Assembly: GCF_042666505.1 (NCBI RefSeq)
Contig: NZ_JBHTDN010000001.1
Coordinates: 124,001-188,000 of the forward strand
Origin: Parapedobacter sp042666505
GTDB lineage: Bacteria > Bacteroidota > Bacteroidia > Sphingobacteriales > Sphingobacteriaceae
Reading direction: 5' to 3'
Length of the DNA stretch: 64,000 nt
In this document: positions 1 through 8,237 of the stretch, piece after piece
Position numbering within the stretch: the stretch's first letter is position 1
How the letters are laid out: every line of letters starts with the position of its first letter
Position numbers and translations under genes: made by a program
The notes under the pieces: model-generated
The model's database searches: none
The model's input: the letters and a program-made list of their open reading frames with translations, nothing else
What the model was told of the DNA's origin: nothing

Positions 1-177
1 ATTGCTTCCAGTACACGGAGAGATGATCTGCTTAATGATCGCGAAACGTTGCAGCGGATATGGGTATTGCGGAATCATTTGGCGGATATGAATTCGACTG
101 AGGCGATGGAATTCTTATTGGCACAAATGCGCGGAACCAAGTCGAATGAGGAGTTTCTCATTAGTATGAACGGCTAA
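1..177 (+). CDS. rho: Transcription termination factor Rho, C-terminal end (partial)
   Basis: The first 58 codons, open from base 1 and ending in TAA, are the extreme C-terminus of Rho, the hexameric RNA helicase that ends transcription of untranslated RNA. The residues SSTRRDDLL, LQRIWVLRNHL and the ending EEFLISMNG are typical of Bacteroidota Rho. The N-terminal RNA-binding domain and the Walker motifs lie outside the window. A strong hairpin begins nine bases after the stop. The family call rests on recall of this conserved tail and is fairly secure despite its short length. Confidence 0.85.
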   Translation: MASSTRRDDLLNDRETLQRIWVLRNHLADMNSTEAMEFLLAQMRGTKSNEEFLISMNG

Positions 178-185
178 TCCTGGCT

Positions 186-217
186 ATGGGGGTATTTCAT
201 CCATTGCATACCCCCAT
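186..217. promoter_or_regulatory. Perfect 10-bp stem-loop between rho and pssA
   Basis: ATGGGGGTAT (186-195) and ATACCCCCAT (208-217) form a perfect inverted repeat with a 12-base loop. The right arm ends five bases before the ATG of pssA, so the usual ribosome-binding region of pssA lies in the stem. No T-run follows, so it is not a classical intrinsic terminator. It could be a 3'-end stabiliser of rho mRNA, an attenuator, or a translational block on pssA. Confidence 0.6.
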
Positions 218-222
218 TGATT

Positions 223-900
223 ATGAAAAGGCACCTTCCCAACTTGCTCACTTGCCTGAATCTGCTAAGTGGTTGCGTGGGCGTTTCATTTGCATTGGCT
301 GGACAACCCCAGATAGCTGCGTATTGCGTAATAATATCGGGAATTTTTGATTTTCTGGATGGATTGGTCGCCCGGGCGCTGCACGTCAAATCACCAATGG
401 GTAAAGAATTGGATTCATTGGCGGATGTGGTCAGCTTCGGACTTGTACCCGGTGCTATCTGGTATACCTTGTTATCTGCCGCGTTTCCCGAGAGTATGTA
501 TGTGCCTTATGCCGGATTTGTGGTGACTGTATTCTCTGCCATCCGCCTGGCAAAATTCAATATTGACGAACGCCAGTCGACTGACTTTATCGGGCTTAAT
601 ACGCCTATGAATGCTTTTTATACCGTCTCGCTGCCCTTCATTGCGGAAACCTATGGTCACCTTATTTATCATCCGGTTTTTTTGCTGTGCAATGTGGTGG
701 TTACGAGTGCCCTGTTAGTCAGTAATATCCGATTGTTTTCGCTGAAGTTGGAATCACGGTCGTGGCAGAAAAACCGGTGGAAATTCATTTTTATAATTTT
801 AAGTGCAGTATGCGTTGGTTTGCTTAAATTTGCGGCGGTTCCAATTATACTGGTACTATATTTTTTGTTTTCATTTATCTATTTTAGGCGAACGGCGTAA
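223..900 (+). CDS. pssA: CDP-diacylglycerol--serine O-phosphatidyltransferase
   Basis: This integral membrane enzyme makes phosphatidylserine from CDP-diacylglycerol and L-serine, the route to phosphatidylethanolamine. The CDP-alcohol phosphotransferase signature is intact: D46-G-x2-A-R-x8-G60-x3-D64-x3-D68, counted from the ATG at 223. Several hydrophobic segments follow, the last near the C-terminus, as expected for the family. A TTG at 217 is in frame, but the ATG at 223 gives the normal MKRHLPNLLT start. The product is about 225 residues, a usual size for the Bacteroidota type. It lies just downstream of rho behind a hairpin, with purS 25 bases beyond. Confidence 0.93.
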   Translation: MKRHLPNLLTCLNLLSGCVGVSFALAGQPQIAAYCVIISGIFDFLDGLVARALHVKSPMGKELDSLADVVSFGLVPGAIWYTLLSAAFPESMYVPYAGFVVTVFSAIRLAKFNIDERQSTDFIGLNTPMNAFYTVSLPFIAETYGHLIYHPVFLLCNVVVTSALLVSNIRLFSLKLESRSWQKNRWKFIFIILSAVCVGLLKFAAVPIILVLYFLFSFIYFRRTA

Positions 901-925
901 AGCACGTTGAAAAATTAAGTAGCAT

Positions 926-1180
926 ATGAACTTTTTGGCAGAAATCAATGTGATGCCCTTAAAAGAAATCCTGGATCCTCAAGGGAAGGCGGTAACCGGG
1001 AGCATGAAGAATTTAGGGCTCACGGAAATCAGCAATGTACGCATTGGTAAGCACATTACGCTGGAGGTGGATGCACCGAATGAGGAGGTTGCACGTCAAA
1101 AAGTTGAAGAAGCCTGTAAAAAGTTGCTAGCTAATCTAATTATGGAGAGCTATGACTTTGAAATTAAGGCACTGGTATAA
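926..1180 (+). CDS. purS: Phosphoribosylformylglycinamidine synthase subunit PurS
   Basis: An 84-residue protein with the PurS fold pattern: a first strand FLAEINVMPLKEILDPQG, the conserved core GLTEISNVRIGKHI, and an acidic helix rich in E, A and K. PurS is the small subunit of the three-part FGAM synthase (PurS, PurQ, PurL) in the fourth step of purine synthesis. The length matches the family. PurL and PurQ are not in this window. The gene follows pssA by 25 bases on the same strand and may share its transcript. Another purine gene, purB, lies near 30 kb but on the other strand. Confidence 0.9.
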   Translation: MNFLAEINVMPLKEILDPQGKAVTGSMKNLGLTEISNVRIGKHITLEVDAPNEEVARQKVEEACKKLLANLIMESYDFEIKALV

Positions 1181-1188
1181 GTGAGTGC

Positions 1189-1551
1189 TCATCCGATTGT
1201 CTGGAGATAGGCCTTTAATTCCCCATAGAGAATTTCAAGTTTGGGTAAAAGCGCGTCAACTCTAACCGGTATCTGGTTGAGATTCTGACGATTCTTGGCA
1301 AGAGTCTCAATCTCTTGCAGTTCAGCGCGCATTCCATTTGCACCCACATAAGCCAAGGTGGGCTTGATGTGGTGGGCCTGCTTATAGGCTTTTTCCCAAT
1401 CTTCATTTCTGACATAAGAAGCGAGAAGCTCGATGTCGGGTGGCGTTTGCTTAATGAAAAGTGCCAGAATTTCCCTAATCAGTTGGGCATTACCGCCGGA
1501 CAAGTCTTCAAGATAATCCATATTGGCGTATTCAAAGTTTATGTTGCTCAT
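1189..1551 (-). CDS. HPt (histidine phosphotransfer) domain protein
   Basis: A stand-alone HPt protein of 120 residues, predicted as a helical bundle that shuttles phosphate between a hybrid sensor kinase and a response regulator. The phosphorylation site is visible as A-H60-H-I-K63-P, which fits the family pattern A-H-x-L-K-G with Pro in place of Gly, so His60 is the likely phosphoacceptor. The N-terminus (YLEDLSGGN, IREILALFI) matches the first HPt helices. No hybrid kinase is next to it, so its partner is unknown. It precedes nothing obvious in its transcript; folK lies 11 bases upstream on the same strand and may be co-transcribed. Confidence 0.85.
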   Translation of the reverse strand: MSNINFEYANMDYLEDLSGGNAQLIREILALFIKQTPPDIELLASYVRNEDWEKAYKQAHHIKPTLAYVGANGMRAELQEIETLAKNRQNLNQIPVRVDALLPKLEILYGELKAYLQTIG

Positions 1552-1562
1552 AGGTCGTTGTT

Positions 1563-2063
1563 TTATAAACGGTGTACCGGCAATCGGTCTGTTGTTTGGT
1601 GTAACAATTCGGTGACGGTCTTTTTTAACGTAGGGTGGACTAGCATAGGCGCAATTTCTGCCAACGGTGTTAACGTAAAATTGCGCTCAGCTATGTGGGG
1701 ATGAGGTATCTGTAAATCGGGCGTATCAATAATTTGAGCCCCGTAAAAAAGAATATCAATATCAATGAATCGGGCCTCCCATTTAACAAGGCGTTTGCGG
1801 CCTAATTTTTTTTCAATGGCCTGCGTTTTTTCCAATAACGCGGAGGGTGGAAGGGAGGTGCTTACCTGCACTACCTGATTGAGGTATTGGGGTTGGTTTA
1901 CGTTTCCCCAAGCCGCTGTTTCATAGATCGAGGAAATGCGGGTATACGGAGCCACCTGTTCGGTAATCTCTTCAAGCGCTTGTTTCAGCAATGCCAAGCG
2001 ATCACCCATATTGGTGCCCAAAAGGAGATATGTGTCCGTTGTAACTGATGCCGACATTTGCAT
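1563..2063 (-). CDS. folK: 2-amino-4-hydroxy-6-hydroxymethyldihydropteridine pyrophosphokinase
   Basis: HPPK transfers pyrophosphate from ATP to 6-hydroxymethyl-dihydropterin, a folate-pathway step before dihydropteroate synthase. Visible signatures are YLLLGTNMGDR near the N-terminus, the metal and substrate motif ARFIDIDILFYG, and PHPHIAERNFTLTPLAEIAP. I chose the ATG at 2063; a TTG at 2072 and an ATG at 2057 are also in frame. The product is about 166 residues, as usual for HPPK. It is followed after 11 bases by the HPt gene, an odd pairing with no clear functional link. Confidence 0.93.
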   Translation of the reverse strand: MQMSASVTTDTYLLLGTNMGDRLALLKQALEEITEQVAPYTRISSIYETAAWGNVNQPQYLNQVVQVSTSLPPSALLEKTQAIEKKLGRKRLVKWEARFIDIDILFYGAQIIDTPDLQIPHPHIAERNFTLTPLAEIAPMLVHPTLKKTVTELLHQTTDRLPVHRL

Positions 2064-2140
2064 GAATAGCAATTGTTAGGTCTTTGCACGGACAAAAGTA
2101 GAAAAAGATTCGCAATTACCGCAAATACAATGGCTGAACG

Positions 2141-2680
2141 TTAATCAAACAGGATATTGAACGTTGTTCCAATGCCGAGGTATTGCAGGTGCCCACCGTT
2201 CGTTTCTTTACGGAATATGCCATTGTAGAACCCGAAAAGATTCCAAAGGCGGTTGTGATACCCTATTTGAGGTCTGACGTACATTCCGCCGTTTCCATTG
2301 AGATGGCTGCCGGTTTGGAAGCTGTAACCCAGATCAGTGCCGATAAAAAAGCCCCTTTTTGCCGGATAATAACGCGCAAAAAGGCCTGCTGGAATGGAAC
2401 CGAAATTCTCGGCCGCCTCCTTCGGGAAATAATGTGTATATCCAGAGGTTATCCCCAGTCCCCAATTCGGCGTGGACATGAGCTGGCCCTTAACTTCCGC
2501 GCCCAATGTAAAGGCAGCTTGATCAGCAAGCCGGGCAATGGGCAGGCCGGCATTTAATCCGACTTTTATCCATGAATTTCTCCGCGTGATTTCGGTAGTC
2601 CGGGGTTGGGCATGGCTAACCGATGCTAAACCAGCAAAGACTACGATGCAGATGACGGCTAGAATGTGGATTCGTTTCAT
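2141..2680 (-). CDS. Predicted small outer-membrane beta-barrel protein
   Basis: From the ATG at 2680 the protein is 179 residues, beginning MKRIHILAVICIVVFAGLAS with a clear signal peptide that ends near SHAQ. The rest has alternating hydrophobic and aromatic strands (SWIKVGLNAGLPI, WGLGITSGYTHYF, GFFIGTDLGYSFQTGSH), and it ends in FNILFD. This is the pattern of small eight-stranded porin-like barrels common in Bacteroidota. A longer reading from 2797 lacks a signal at its N-terminus and overlaps the epimerase gene, so I rejected it. Ligand and function are unknown. Confidence 0.75.
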   Translation of the reverse strand: MKRIHILAVICIVVFAGLASVSHAQPRTTEITRRNSWIKVGLNAGLPIARLADQAAFTLGAEVKGQLMSTPNWGLGITSGYTHYFPKEAAENFGSIPAGLFARYYPAKRGFFIGTDLGYSFQTGSHLNGNGGMYVRPQIGYHNRLWNLFGFYNGIFRKETNGGHLQYLGIGTTFNILFD

Positions 2681-2714
2681 GATGATAACCTTGCAAAGGT
2701 TATACCAATTATGT

Positions 2715-3689
2715 TTACAGCATCCGGTGTACTTTAAACCAATGGATGGCTTTGTCAATTCCTTGTTCGATGGGGTGAAAAGCCGTCCCCAACTCATTTC
2801 GTGTTTTGTGATTGGTATAGTAGTTCCGGATGCATAGAATTTTCATGTTGATCGAGGTAAGCGGTGTTTTGATGCCGACGGAGCGGAGGAAATTGCCTAA
2901 ATATCCTGCGGTCAACAAAAGCGGACGAGGTACCGGAATGAGCAAGGGGCGTCGTCCGGTTTGGTTGCCCAGTTTTTTGAAAAATTCCCGATATGTGAGG
3001 TTTTCTCCCGATAAAAGATAAGCCTCTCCGTTTTTTCCCTTTTCCAATGCATCCACTACACCGGTGGCAGCATCCTCTACATTTACAAAATTTTTGCCAC
3101 CGGGTGGATGGAATATCAATCGTTTGCCATACCCCATGCGGATAATCGCACCCGAACTTGGTTTTCCATCATACGGGCCGATCATAAACGTGGGGCTTAC
3201 GACAATCACGGCGAGCTGATGCCTTGCAGCTAACGCTTTTTTCTGGCCCGCTAACTTGCTCATTGCATACCAAGCCTGGCTAAAGGGTGCCTTGGGAGGA
3301 AGGGTCTCGTTACCCGGCGCCTGTAAGGTGCCATAACCAAATGTATTGGCGGTACCGACATAGATCATCTTTTTGACCCCGTTTTTTAATGCTGCCTGAA
3401 TGACATTTTCTGTGCCGGTTACGTTGATGCGATGATAGGCTTCGTAGCGCAGCAAATTCTGATCAGTGGTTGCGGCGCAATGAATGACGCAGTGGCATTC
3501 TTCGGTCGCTTTTTCCAGCGATTCCACGTGCGTAATGTCGCCAACAGCCAACCGAAGGTTAGGTTGTGGTGGCAATAGAAATTTATGCGGATCGCGGATC
3601 AGGCCAGTTACCCGATACCCTCGAGACAAGAGAGCGATGATGGTGTTGGTAGCTAATAGGCCATTCGCTCCGGTAACCAGTACATTCAT
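2715..3689 (-). CDS. NAD(P)-dependent epimerase/dehydratase (extended SDR)
   Basis: A 324-residue extended short-chain dehydrogenase. It starts MNVLVTGANGLLATNTI, the TGxxGxxA-type Rossmann nucleotide loop, and has the catalytic pair in W-Y-A-M-S-K-L-A (YxxxK). HCAATTDQN resembles the NNAG-equivalent in dihydroflavonol reductase-like members. It overlaps the upstream SDR gene by four bases (3686-3689, ATGA), so the two are translationally coupled and likely act together. The substrate cannot be read from the sequence; candidates are steroid-like, aldehyde or nucleotide-sugar substrates. Confidence 0.85.
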   Translation of the reverse strand: MNVLVTGANGLLATNTIIALLSRGYRVTGLIRDPHKFLLPPQPNLRLAVGDITHVESLEKATEECHCVIHCAATTDQNLLRYEAYHRINVTGTENVIQAALKNGVKKMIYVGTANTFGYGTLQAPGNETLPPKAPFSQAWYAMSKLAGQKKALAARHQLAVIVVSPTFMIGPYDGKPSSGAIIRMGYGKRLIFHPPGGKNFVNVEDAATGVVDALEKGKNGEAYLLSGENLTYREFFKKLGNQTGRRPLLIPVPRPLLLTAGYLGNFLRSVGIKTPLTSINMKILCIRNYYTNHKTRNELGTAFHPIEQGIDKAIHWFKVHRML

Positions 3690-4474
3690 GCGCGATTGAT
3701 TTCCTTTTTGATGGCATTGGTCAACATCGGCAGCCGGATGTAAATCGGCAAAAACTTCATGACCATCCAGGTAAGCTTATTAACCCAATTGAGCATGATC
3801 AGCGTATCCCGCTTAAATAACTGCCGGATGGATATGGCTGCAACCTGCTCGGGAGAAAGCAATCCCATCGTAGCAAAAAAACCTTGTTGCTGCAGACGCG
3901 CAGAGGAATCCGGATTGGTCATCATCGGTCCCGGATTGACGACGCTGAAGAACACGTTACTGTCTGCAAACTCCTGATAAAGCCCGCGTGTAAAACTGTG
4001 AACAAATGCTTTGGATGCGGGGTAAACGGTTTTATATCCAATGGGGCTATAGGCAGCCACACTCCCTACGTTGAGTACATATGCGGATTTTTGCTTCCGT
4101 AAATTCGGAAGCAATTGATGGGTGAGGAGCGAGGTGGCCTTTACGTTAAGCTGGATGATGCGGTCGAGATAATCCACGCTGACATCACTGAAACTTTGCG
4201 TGCCGCCGCATCCTGCGTTATTGATCAAAATGCTAAGCGGGAACCGCTCATTGACCCACGCTGCCAATGCCACGATGTTTTCTTTTTGGGTAAGATCGGT
4301 TTCGTAGCAATGGGCCTCCAGCCCCAAGGCTTCTACCTGCGACGCAATGTAAGCCAGACCTTCGCCTGGGAGGCTAACCAAAATGGTATGGATGTTCCTT
4401 TTTGCAAGTTCTAAAACGAACGCTTTCCCTAAGCCCTGACTGGCTCCCGTAACTAATGCGTATGCTTTTTCCAT
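3686..4474 (-). CDS. Short-chain dehydrogenase/reductase (classical SDR)
   Basis: A 262-residue classical SDR with the cofactor loop TGASQGLGKA near residue 10, the structural motif NNAG (INNAGCGG), the catalytic Ser region NVGSVAAY, and the active-site YPASKAF. A C-terminal segment around MLNWVNKLTWMVMKFLPIY is hydrophobic and may bind the membrane, as in the fatty-acyl or long-chain ketoreductase-like branch. It is the first gene of a two-gene unit with the epimerase at 2715-3689 (four-base overlap). The substrate is not known. Confidence 0.88.
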   Translation of the reverse strand: MEKAYALVTGASQGLGKAFVLELAKRNIHTILVSLPGEGLAYIASQVEALGLEAHCYETDLTQKENIVALAAWVNERFPLSILINNAGCGGTQSFSDVSVDYLDRIIQLNVKATSLLTHQLLPNLRKQKSAYVLNVGSVAAYSPIGYKTVYPASKAFVHSFTRGLYQEFADSNVFFSVVNPGPMMTNPDSSARLQQQGFFATMGLLSPEQVAAISIRQLFKRDTLIMLNWVNKLTWMVMKFLPIYIRLPMLTNAIKKEINRA

Positions 4475-4502
4475 CGGACGTAAAAATACGAGAAAATTTT
4501 TT

Positions 4503-5249
4503 CTATTTTTTTCTTCGTGCTAATTCGGCGCAAAAAAGTGCCGCGGAAATCGCAACATTGAGAGACTCGGCACGACCAATTTTTGGAATGGTGACGGCTT
4601 GCTGAATGTGCGCTAAAACCGGTTCGCTGATGCCTTTGCCTTCATTGCCCAGGATGATGAGTCCTTCGGTGCCAAAATCGGTTTCGTAAATCGGAGTGCC
4701 ATTTAGCACCGCGCCAAAAACCGGGACGGACGCCTTGTGCGCCAGCGTGGTGATGTCGGTATAATGCACCTGTACCCGGGATAATGACCCCATGCTGGCT
4801 TGTACGACTTTGGGGTTATAGGCGTCTACGGACCCGTTGGAACAAATGATTCGTTGCAGTCCGAACCACTCGGCGGTACGAATGATGGTGCCCAGGTTGC
4901 CCGGATCCTGAATATCATCAAGTACCAGATGGAACGCATTGGATAACATGTCCTCGGTCAACGTCGGGAAGAGGGGAATCTGCACCAAAGCTAAAACCCC
5001 CTGCGGAGTTTTCAACGTGCTGATGCGCTGGAGATCATCCTCGCCCACCTCCTCCGATTTTATATTTTGCGGGATTTTAATCAACTTTGTAGCCGCTTGG
5101 GAGGTATAGAAAATATGCACTACGTGGTAGTCGGAATGGATAAACTCCGTGACAGATTTAATACCTTCCACAATAAACAACCCATGTTCCCTTCGGAATT
5201 TTTTATGTTGAAGCGAGGTGATGATACGGATTTGCGGTTTTGATAGCAT
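4503..5249 (-). CDS. TrmH/SpoU-family RNA 2'-O-methyltransferase
   Basis: An S-adenosylmethionine-dependent RNA ribose methyltransferase with the SPOUT trefoil-knot fold. The N-terminal substrate-binding part (IRIITSLQHKKFRREHGLFIVEG) is the usual start of Bacteroidota TrmH-like proteins. The catalytic part shows motif 1 (DDIQDPGNLGTIIRTAEWFG), motif 2 (LIILGNEGKGIS) and motif 3 (IPKIGRAESLNVAISAALF). The ATG at 5249 gives MLSKPQ; a TTG at 5255 is less likely. Its start codon is only five bases from the start codon of the divergent Omp85-type gene. Whether it methylates rRNA or tRNA cannot be read here. Confidence 0.9.
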   Translation of the reverse strand: MLSKPQIRIITSLQHKKFRREHGLFIVEGIKSVTEFIHSDYHVVHIFYTSQAATKLIKIPQNIKSEEVGEDDLQRISTLKTPQGVLALVQIPLFPTLTEDMLSNAFHLVLDDIQDPGNLGTIIRTAEWFGLQRIICSNGSVDAYNPKVVQASMGSLSRVQVHYTDITTLAHKASVPVFGAVLNGTPIYETDFGTEGLIILGNEGKGISEPVLAHIQQAVTIPKIGRAESLNVAISAALFCAELARRKK

Positions 5250-5254
5250 TGTCA

Positions 5255-7603
5255 ATGGTTAAACGGGATTGCTTTTTTGCATATGCAAGTATAGGGCTTT
5301 TGCTGATATTATCCGTATCGTGTCGCTCAACCCGATTATTGGAAGACGGGCAAACATTGGTCACCAAGACCGAAATAACGGGAATCGATCCATCGCTCGA
5401 GGAGCGGGCACAGGCATATATACCGGTGGATATCCGCCCAAATTCCCGCATTAACTTGTTTGTTTACAACCTGGCAAATGCCAAAAAGGGACGTTACCGG
5501 ACGGAGAACATCCGCAACGTGGGTGAACCGCCGCATATCTTGGATAGCGCACTGGTAGATTTTTCGACGCAGCAGATCAATCGCTATTTGCGGTCAAAAG
5601 GGTACTTCAATGCGTCAGTGAGCAACGATATTGTTACCAAAGGGAAACGGGCGCACGTCCGCTTTCACGCGATACCTGGGCAACCATTCACCTTACGCAA
5701 CGTAGCTGTGGATATTGCCGACCCTGATTTGGCCCGACTGTATGCAGAACAGCGTGTCGCGTTAAGCAGGATCAGGCCGGGAATGCGCTACGACGAAGAC
5801 TCGTTGGTTGTGGAGCGGGAGCGAATCTACCACCTGATGCGCCGGGAAGGTTACTACGATTATTTGAGGCAATACATGCGCGTGGACGTGGATACCGCCC
5901 TACGAAATAATCAAGCGGACCTGAAGCTGATCATCGACAATCCGGAGGGAAGCACGGGCCACACTCCTTATGTGATCGATTCCAGTTTTGTGACCATTCG
6001 ACACGATCGGCGCGAACTGAATCGGGAACGCCCCCTGCTGTCCAATTCAGGGGGCGATCTTTATTTCGAAGACTATACGGGCCGCTTCCGGCCAGCTCCC
6101 ATTGAGCGTTATCTTTTTCATCGGCAGGGTGATCGGTACAACGTGGTTATGGAGGACCTTACGTACGACCGGCTTTATGAACTAAATGGGTTCCGCAGCG
6201 TTAAAATTACGTACGATAAACCGGATACCAATCGGCTGAATGTTCACTATGAGCTGGTACCCAGGGCGTATATGGGTAATCAGATTGAAGGCGAGTATAC
6301 GTTTAATTCCGGCATGAGTGGCTTCAACATCGGCAACACGTTTACACACCGAAACTTGTTCGGGGGACTTGAACAATTGGAAGTGAAATTGCGATACGGT
6401 GTATTGTTCGATTCCCGTCTGTCGGGAAATTTGTTTGATCGCGTATTCAATAACGATTTTCAGGCAGGGGTTAACATTACCGTTCCGCGGTTGATTACGC
6501 CATTTGCTATTCCGCCGGTCGGAACGAGTGGGTTGCCGCGGACGATTTTTTCACTCAATATCCAGGCGTTTGACCAATTTCAGACCTATTCGAATCGTTA
6601 TTTTAGCGGGACCTTGTCATATAATTGGAACAGCAGCCGCTATAAACAGCATTTGCTTGCCCCACTTGTGCTAGAGTACCGCTATGGGCAATTGAATGAC
6701 GAATTCGCCCAGAGACTGATCAGCGAAGGGTTCCTGCTGTATGTGCGGAGCAACAACCGTGCGTATTTCGGATTGGGATCGCAATACACCTATACCGTCA
6801 ATTCCGTTAAATTATCGCGCCTGGAGGATTTCTTATATTTCCGGGGGGCGTTGGATCTCAGCGGCAATTTGTTGGGGTTGGCGAGCCAGGCCATCAATTT
6901 TAGACGGAACGAGGACGGAGAAAAGGAGGTACTTGGTGTTCCCTATCTCCAGTATGCCAAAGGTGAGGTAGATCTGCGCTATTATCGGTATCTCGGTGGC
7001 GACCGCCAATTGGTGGTAAGGCTCAATCCGGGGATAGCTATACCGTATGGGAATAACTCCAGTTTGTTGATTTTTGAAAAAAGCTTTTTCGGGGGCGGTA
7101 TGAATGGCATGAGAGCCTGGCAGGCACGTACGTTGGGCCCCGGCAATTATAACCGGAAGGTGTTGGATCCAAGCCTGCGCCTTAATCTTCGTAATCTGGA
7201 CCAATTGGGCGAAATCAAACTGGAAGGCAACGTCGAGTATCGGTTTAAGCTGGTGAACGATATTTTCGGTGCAAAATTAAAAGCTGCAACGTTTGCAGAT
7301 TTTGGTAATATATGGCGGATACGGGAAAATGAACTGAATCCGGGCGGGGAGTTCAGGTTCAACCAATTTCTTGGGCAAATTGCGCTGGGCGCGGGGGCGG
7401 GCCTACGCTTTGACCTCGATTATTTTGTAGTCAGACTGGATGCCGGTATGAAAGTCCGTGATCCGCAGTTTGAAGGTTCGAAACAGTGGGTGATTTCGGA
7501 ACTTTTTAATAGCAGGGAATTTAAGGAACAATATCGCCTTACCAATGCTCCCGATCGTTATAACTTCATTCAGTACAATTTTGGTATCGGTATGCCATTT
7601 TAA
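5255..7603 (+). CDS. Omp85/TamA-like outer-membrane lipoprotein (BamA family)
   Basis: A 782-residue outer-membrane protein with a lipoprotein signal peptide (MVKRDC..., lipobox LSVSC, Cys23). Residues about 30-270 look like POTRA-type repeats (FTLRNVAVDI; SRIRPGMRYDEDSLVVERERI; LRSKGYFNASVSNDI). The C-terminal half is rich in barrel strands and ends in GMPF, a terminal Phe typical of Omp85 barrels. The family inserts or moves proteins or lipids in the outer membrane; the lipidated, TamA-like branch is common in Bacteroidota. I chose the ATG at 5255 because it gives a proper lipobox; a TTG at 5240 lies in the divergent gene. It stands alone and overlaps the next convergent gene by four bases. 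Confidence 0.87.
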   Translation: MVKRDCFFAYASIGLLLILSVSCRSTRLLEDGQTLVTKTEITGIDPSLEERAQAYIPVDIRPNSRINLFVYNLANAKKGRYRTENIRNVGEPPHILDSALVDFSTQQINRYLRSKGYFNASVSNDIVTKGKRAHVRFHAIPGQPFTLRNVAVDIADPDLARLYAEQRVALSRIRPGMRYDEDSLVVERERIYHLMRREGYYDYLRQYMRVDVDTALRNNQADLKLIIDNPEGSTGHTPYVIDSSFVTIRHDRRELNRERPLLSNSGGDLYFEDYTGRFRPAPIERYLFHRQGDRYNVVMEDLTYDRLYELNGFRSVKITYDKPDTNRLNVHYELVPRAYMGNQIEGEYTFNSGMSGFNIGNTFTHRNLFGGLEQLEVKLRYGVLFDSRLSGNLFDRVFNNDFQAGVNITVPRLITPFAIPPVGTSGLPRTIFSLNIQAFDQFQTYSNRYFSGTLSYNWNSSRYKQHLLAPLVLEYRYGQLNDEFAQRLISEGFLLYVRSNNRAYFGLGSQYTYTVNSVKLSRLEDFLYFRGALDLSGNLLGLASQAINFRRNEDGEKEVLGVPYLQYAKGEVDLRYYRYLGGDRQLVVRLNPGIAIPYGNNSSLLIFEKSFFGGGMNGMRAWQARTLGPGNYNRKVLDPSLRLNLRNLDQLGEIKLEGNVEYRFKLVNDIFGAKLKAATFADFGNIWRIRENELNPGGEFRFNQFLGQIALGAGAGLRFDLDYFVVRLDAGMKVRDPQFEGSKQWVISELFNSREFKEQYRLTNAPDRYNFIQYNFGIGMPF

Positions 7604-8133
7604 TACCACGCTTTGATTCCATGTGTAATGGTTTCAAACCAATTTTCCAGGTTCAAGCCTTTGCTGTAATTGAAAATAAAGAATCCAGCCAGGATAACCA
7701 AAGCCAAAATCATCAGCCGCTTGAATAAGTAAGCGATCAACAGAATGAGCGCTGGGATAAGGATAAGGTAGTACCAATTGATGGCAATCGGGTTCAGGCC
7801 TCCGTCATTTCTTAACACGTAATAGAGCCGTCCGTGTGAACCCTGTTGATTACGGTGTTTGATGAATACGAAGGCAGATGCCTCCATTGCATGGGGTGTA
7901 ATGGCTACCCCTTCGTTGAATTTCAAGGATTGTTCAAATCCATTGATGACGAATTGGTAGGTTCCCGAAATAGAGTCGAGTGGATTTTCGTCGGCATCGG
8001 TAGCAATAATTGCCAATTTGCCATTTTTGATCAGGTTTTCCTTGACAATAAAATGATTGATACTGCGAAGATCCTGCGCATCACAGAGAACGGGAAACCA
8101 CAGCAAGGCTAATAGGTACAGAAATATCCGCAT
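7600..8133 (-). CDS. Hypothetical secreted protein with two C-terminal TM segments
   Basis: From the ATG at 8133 this is a 177-residue protein starting MRIFLYLLALLWFPVLCDAQ, a signal peptide with cleavage near DAQ. A periplasmic part of about 110 residues looks like a beta-rich sandwich (GKLAIIATDADENPLDSISG, YQFVINGFEQSLKFNEG). Two TM helices follow (WYYLILIPALILLIAYLFKR and MILALVILAGFFIFNYS), then a short amphipathic tail. It resembles no family I can name. Its stop overlaps the stop of the convergent Omp85 gene. A longer reading from 8286 is possible but would put a cytoplasmic stretch before the signal. Confidence 0.7.
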   Translation of the reverse strand: MRIFLYLLALLWFPVLCDAQDLRSINHFIVKENLIKNGKLAIIATDADENPLDSISGTYQFVINGFEQSLKFNEGVAITPHAMEASAFVFIKHRNQQGSHGRLYYVLRNDGGLNPIAINWYYLILIPALILLIAYLFKRLMILALVILAGFFIFNYSKGLNLENWFETITHGIKAWY

Positions 8134-8194
8134 ACGCTTCGTTGACAATGGACTTACAATGTTAAGTAAAAAACGCAAGAGTTGCGCATTTTTA

Positions 8195-8202
8195 TATATT
8201 TG
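8195..8202 (+). promoter_or_regulatory. Bacteroidota -7 promoter element before the gluconate operon
   Basis: TATATTTG matches the Bacteroidota consensus TAnnTTTG exactly and lies 35 bases before the GTG start at 8238. I see no good TTTG 19-21 bases upstream, so the -33 element is weak. Confidence 0.4.
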
Positions 8203-8237
8203 TGCGGACGACATAAATTTCCAGTTATAACAGAACG

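Noticed and set aside
1315..1704. 129-residue plus-strand frame over the HPt and folK genes
   Set aside because: It is antisense to two well-supported genes and looks like no known protein.
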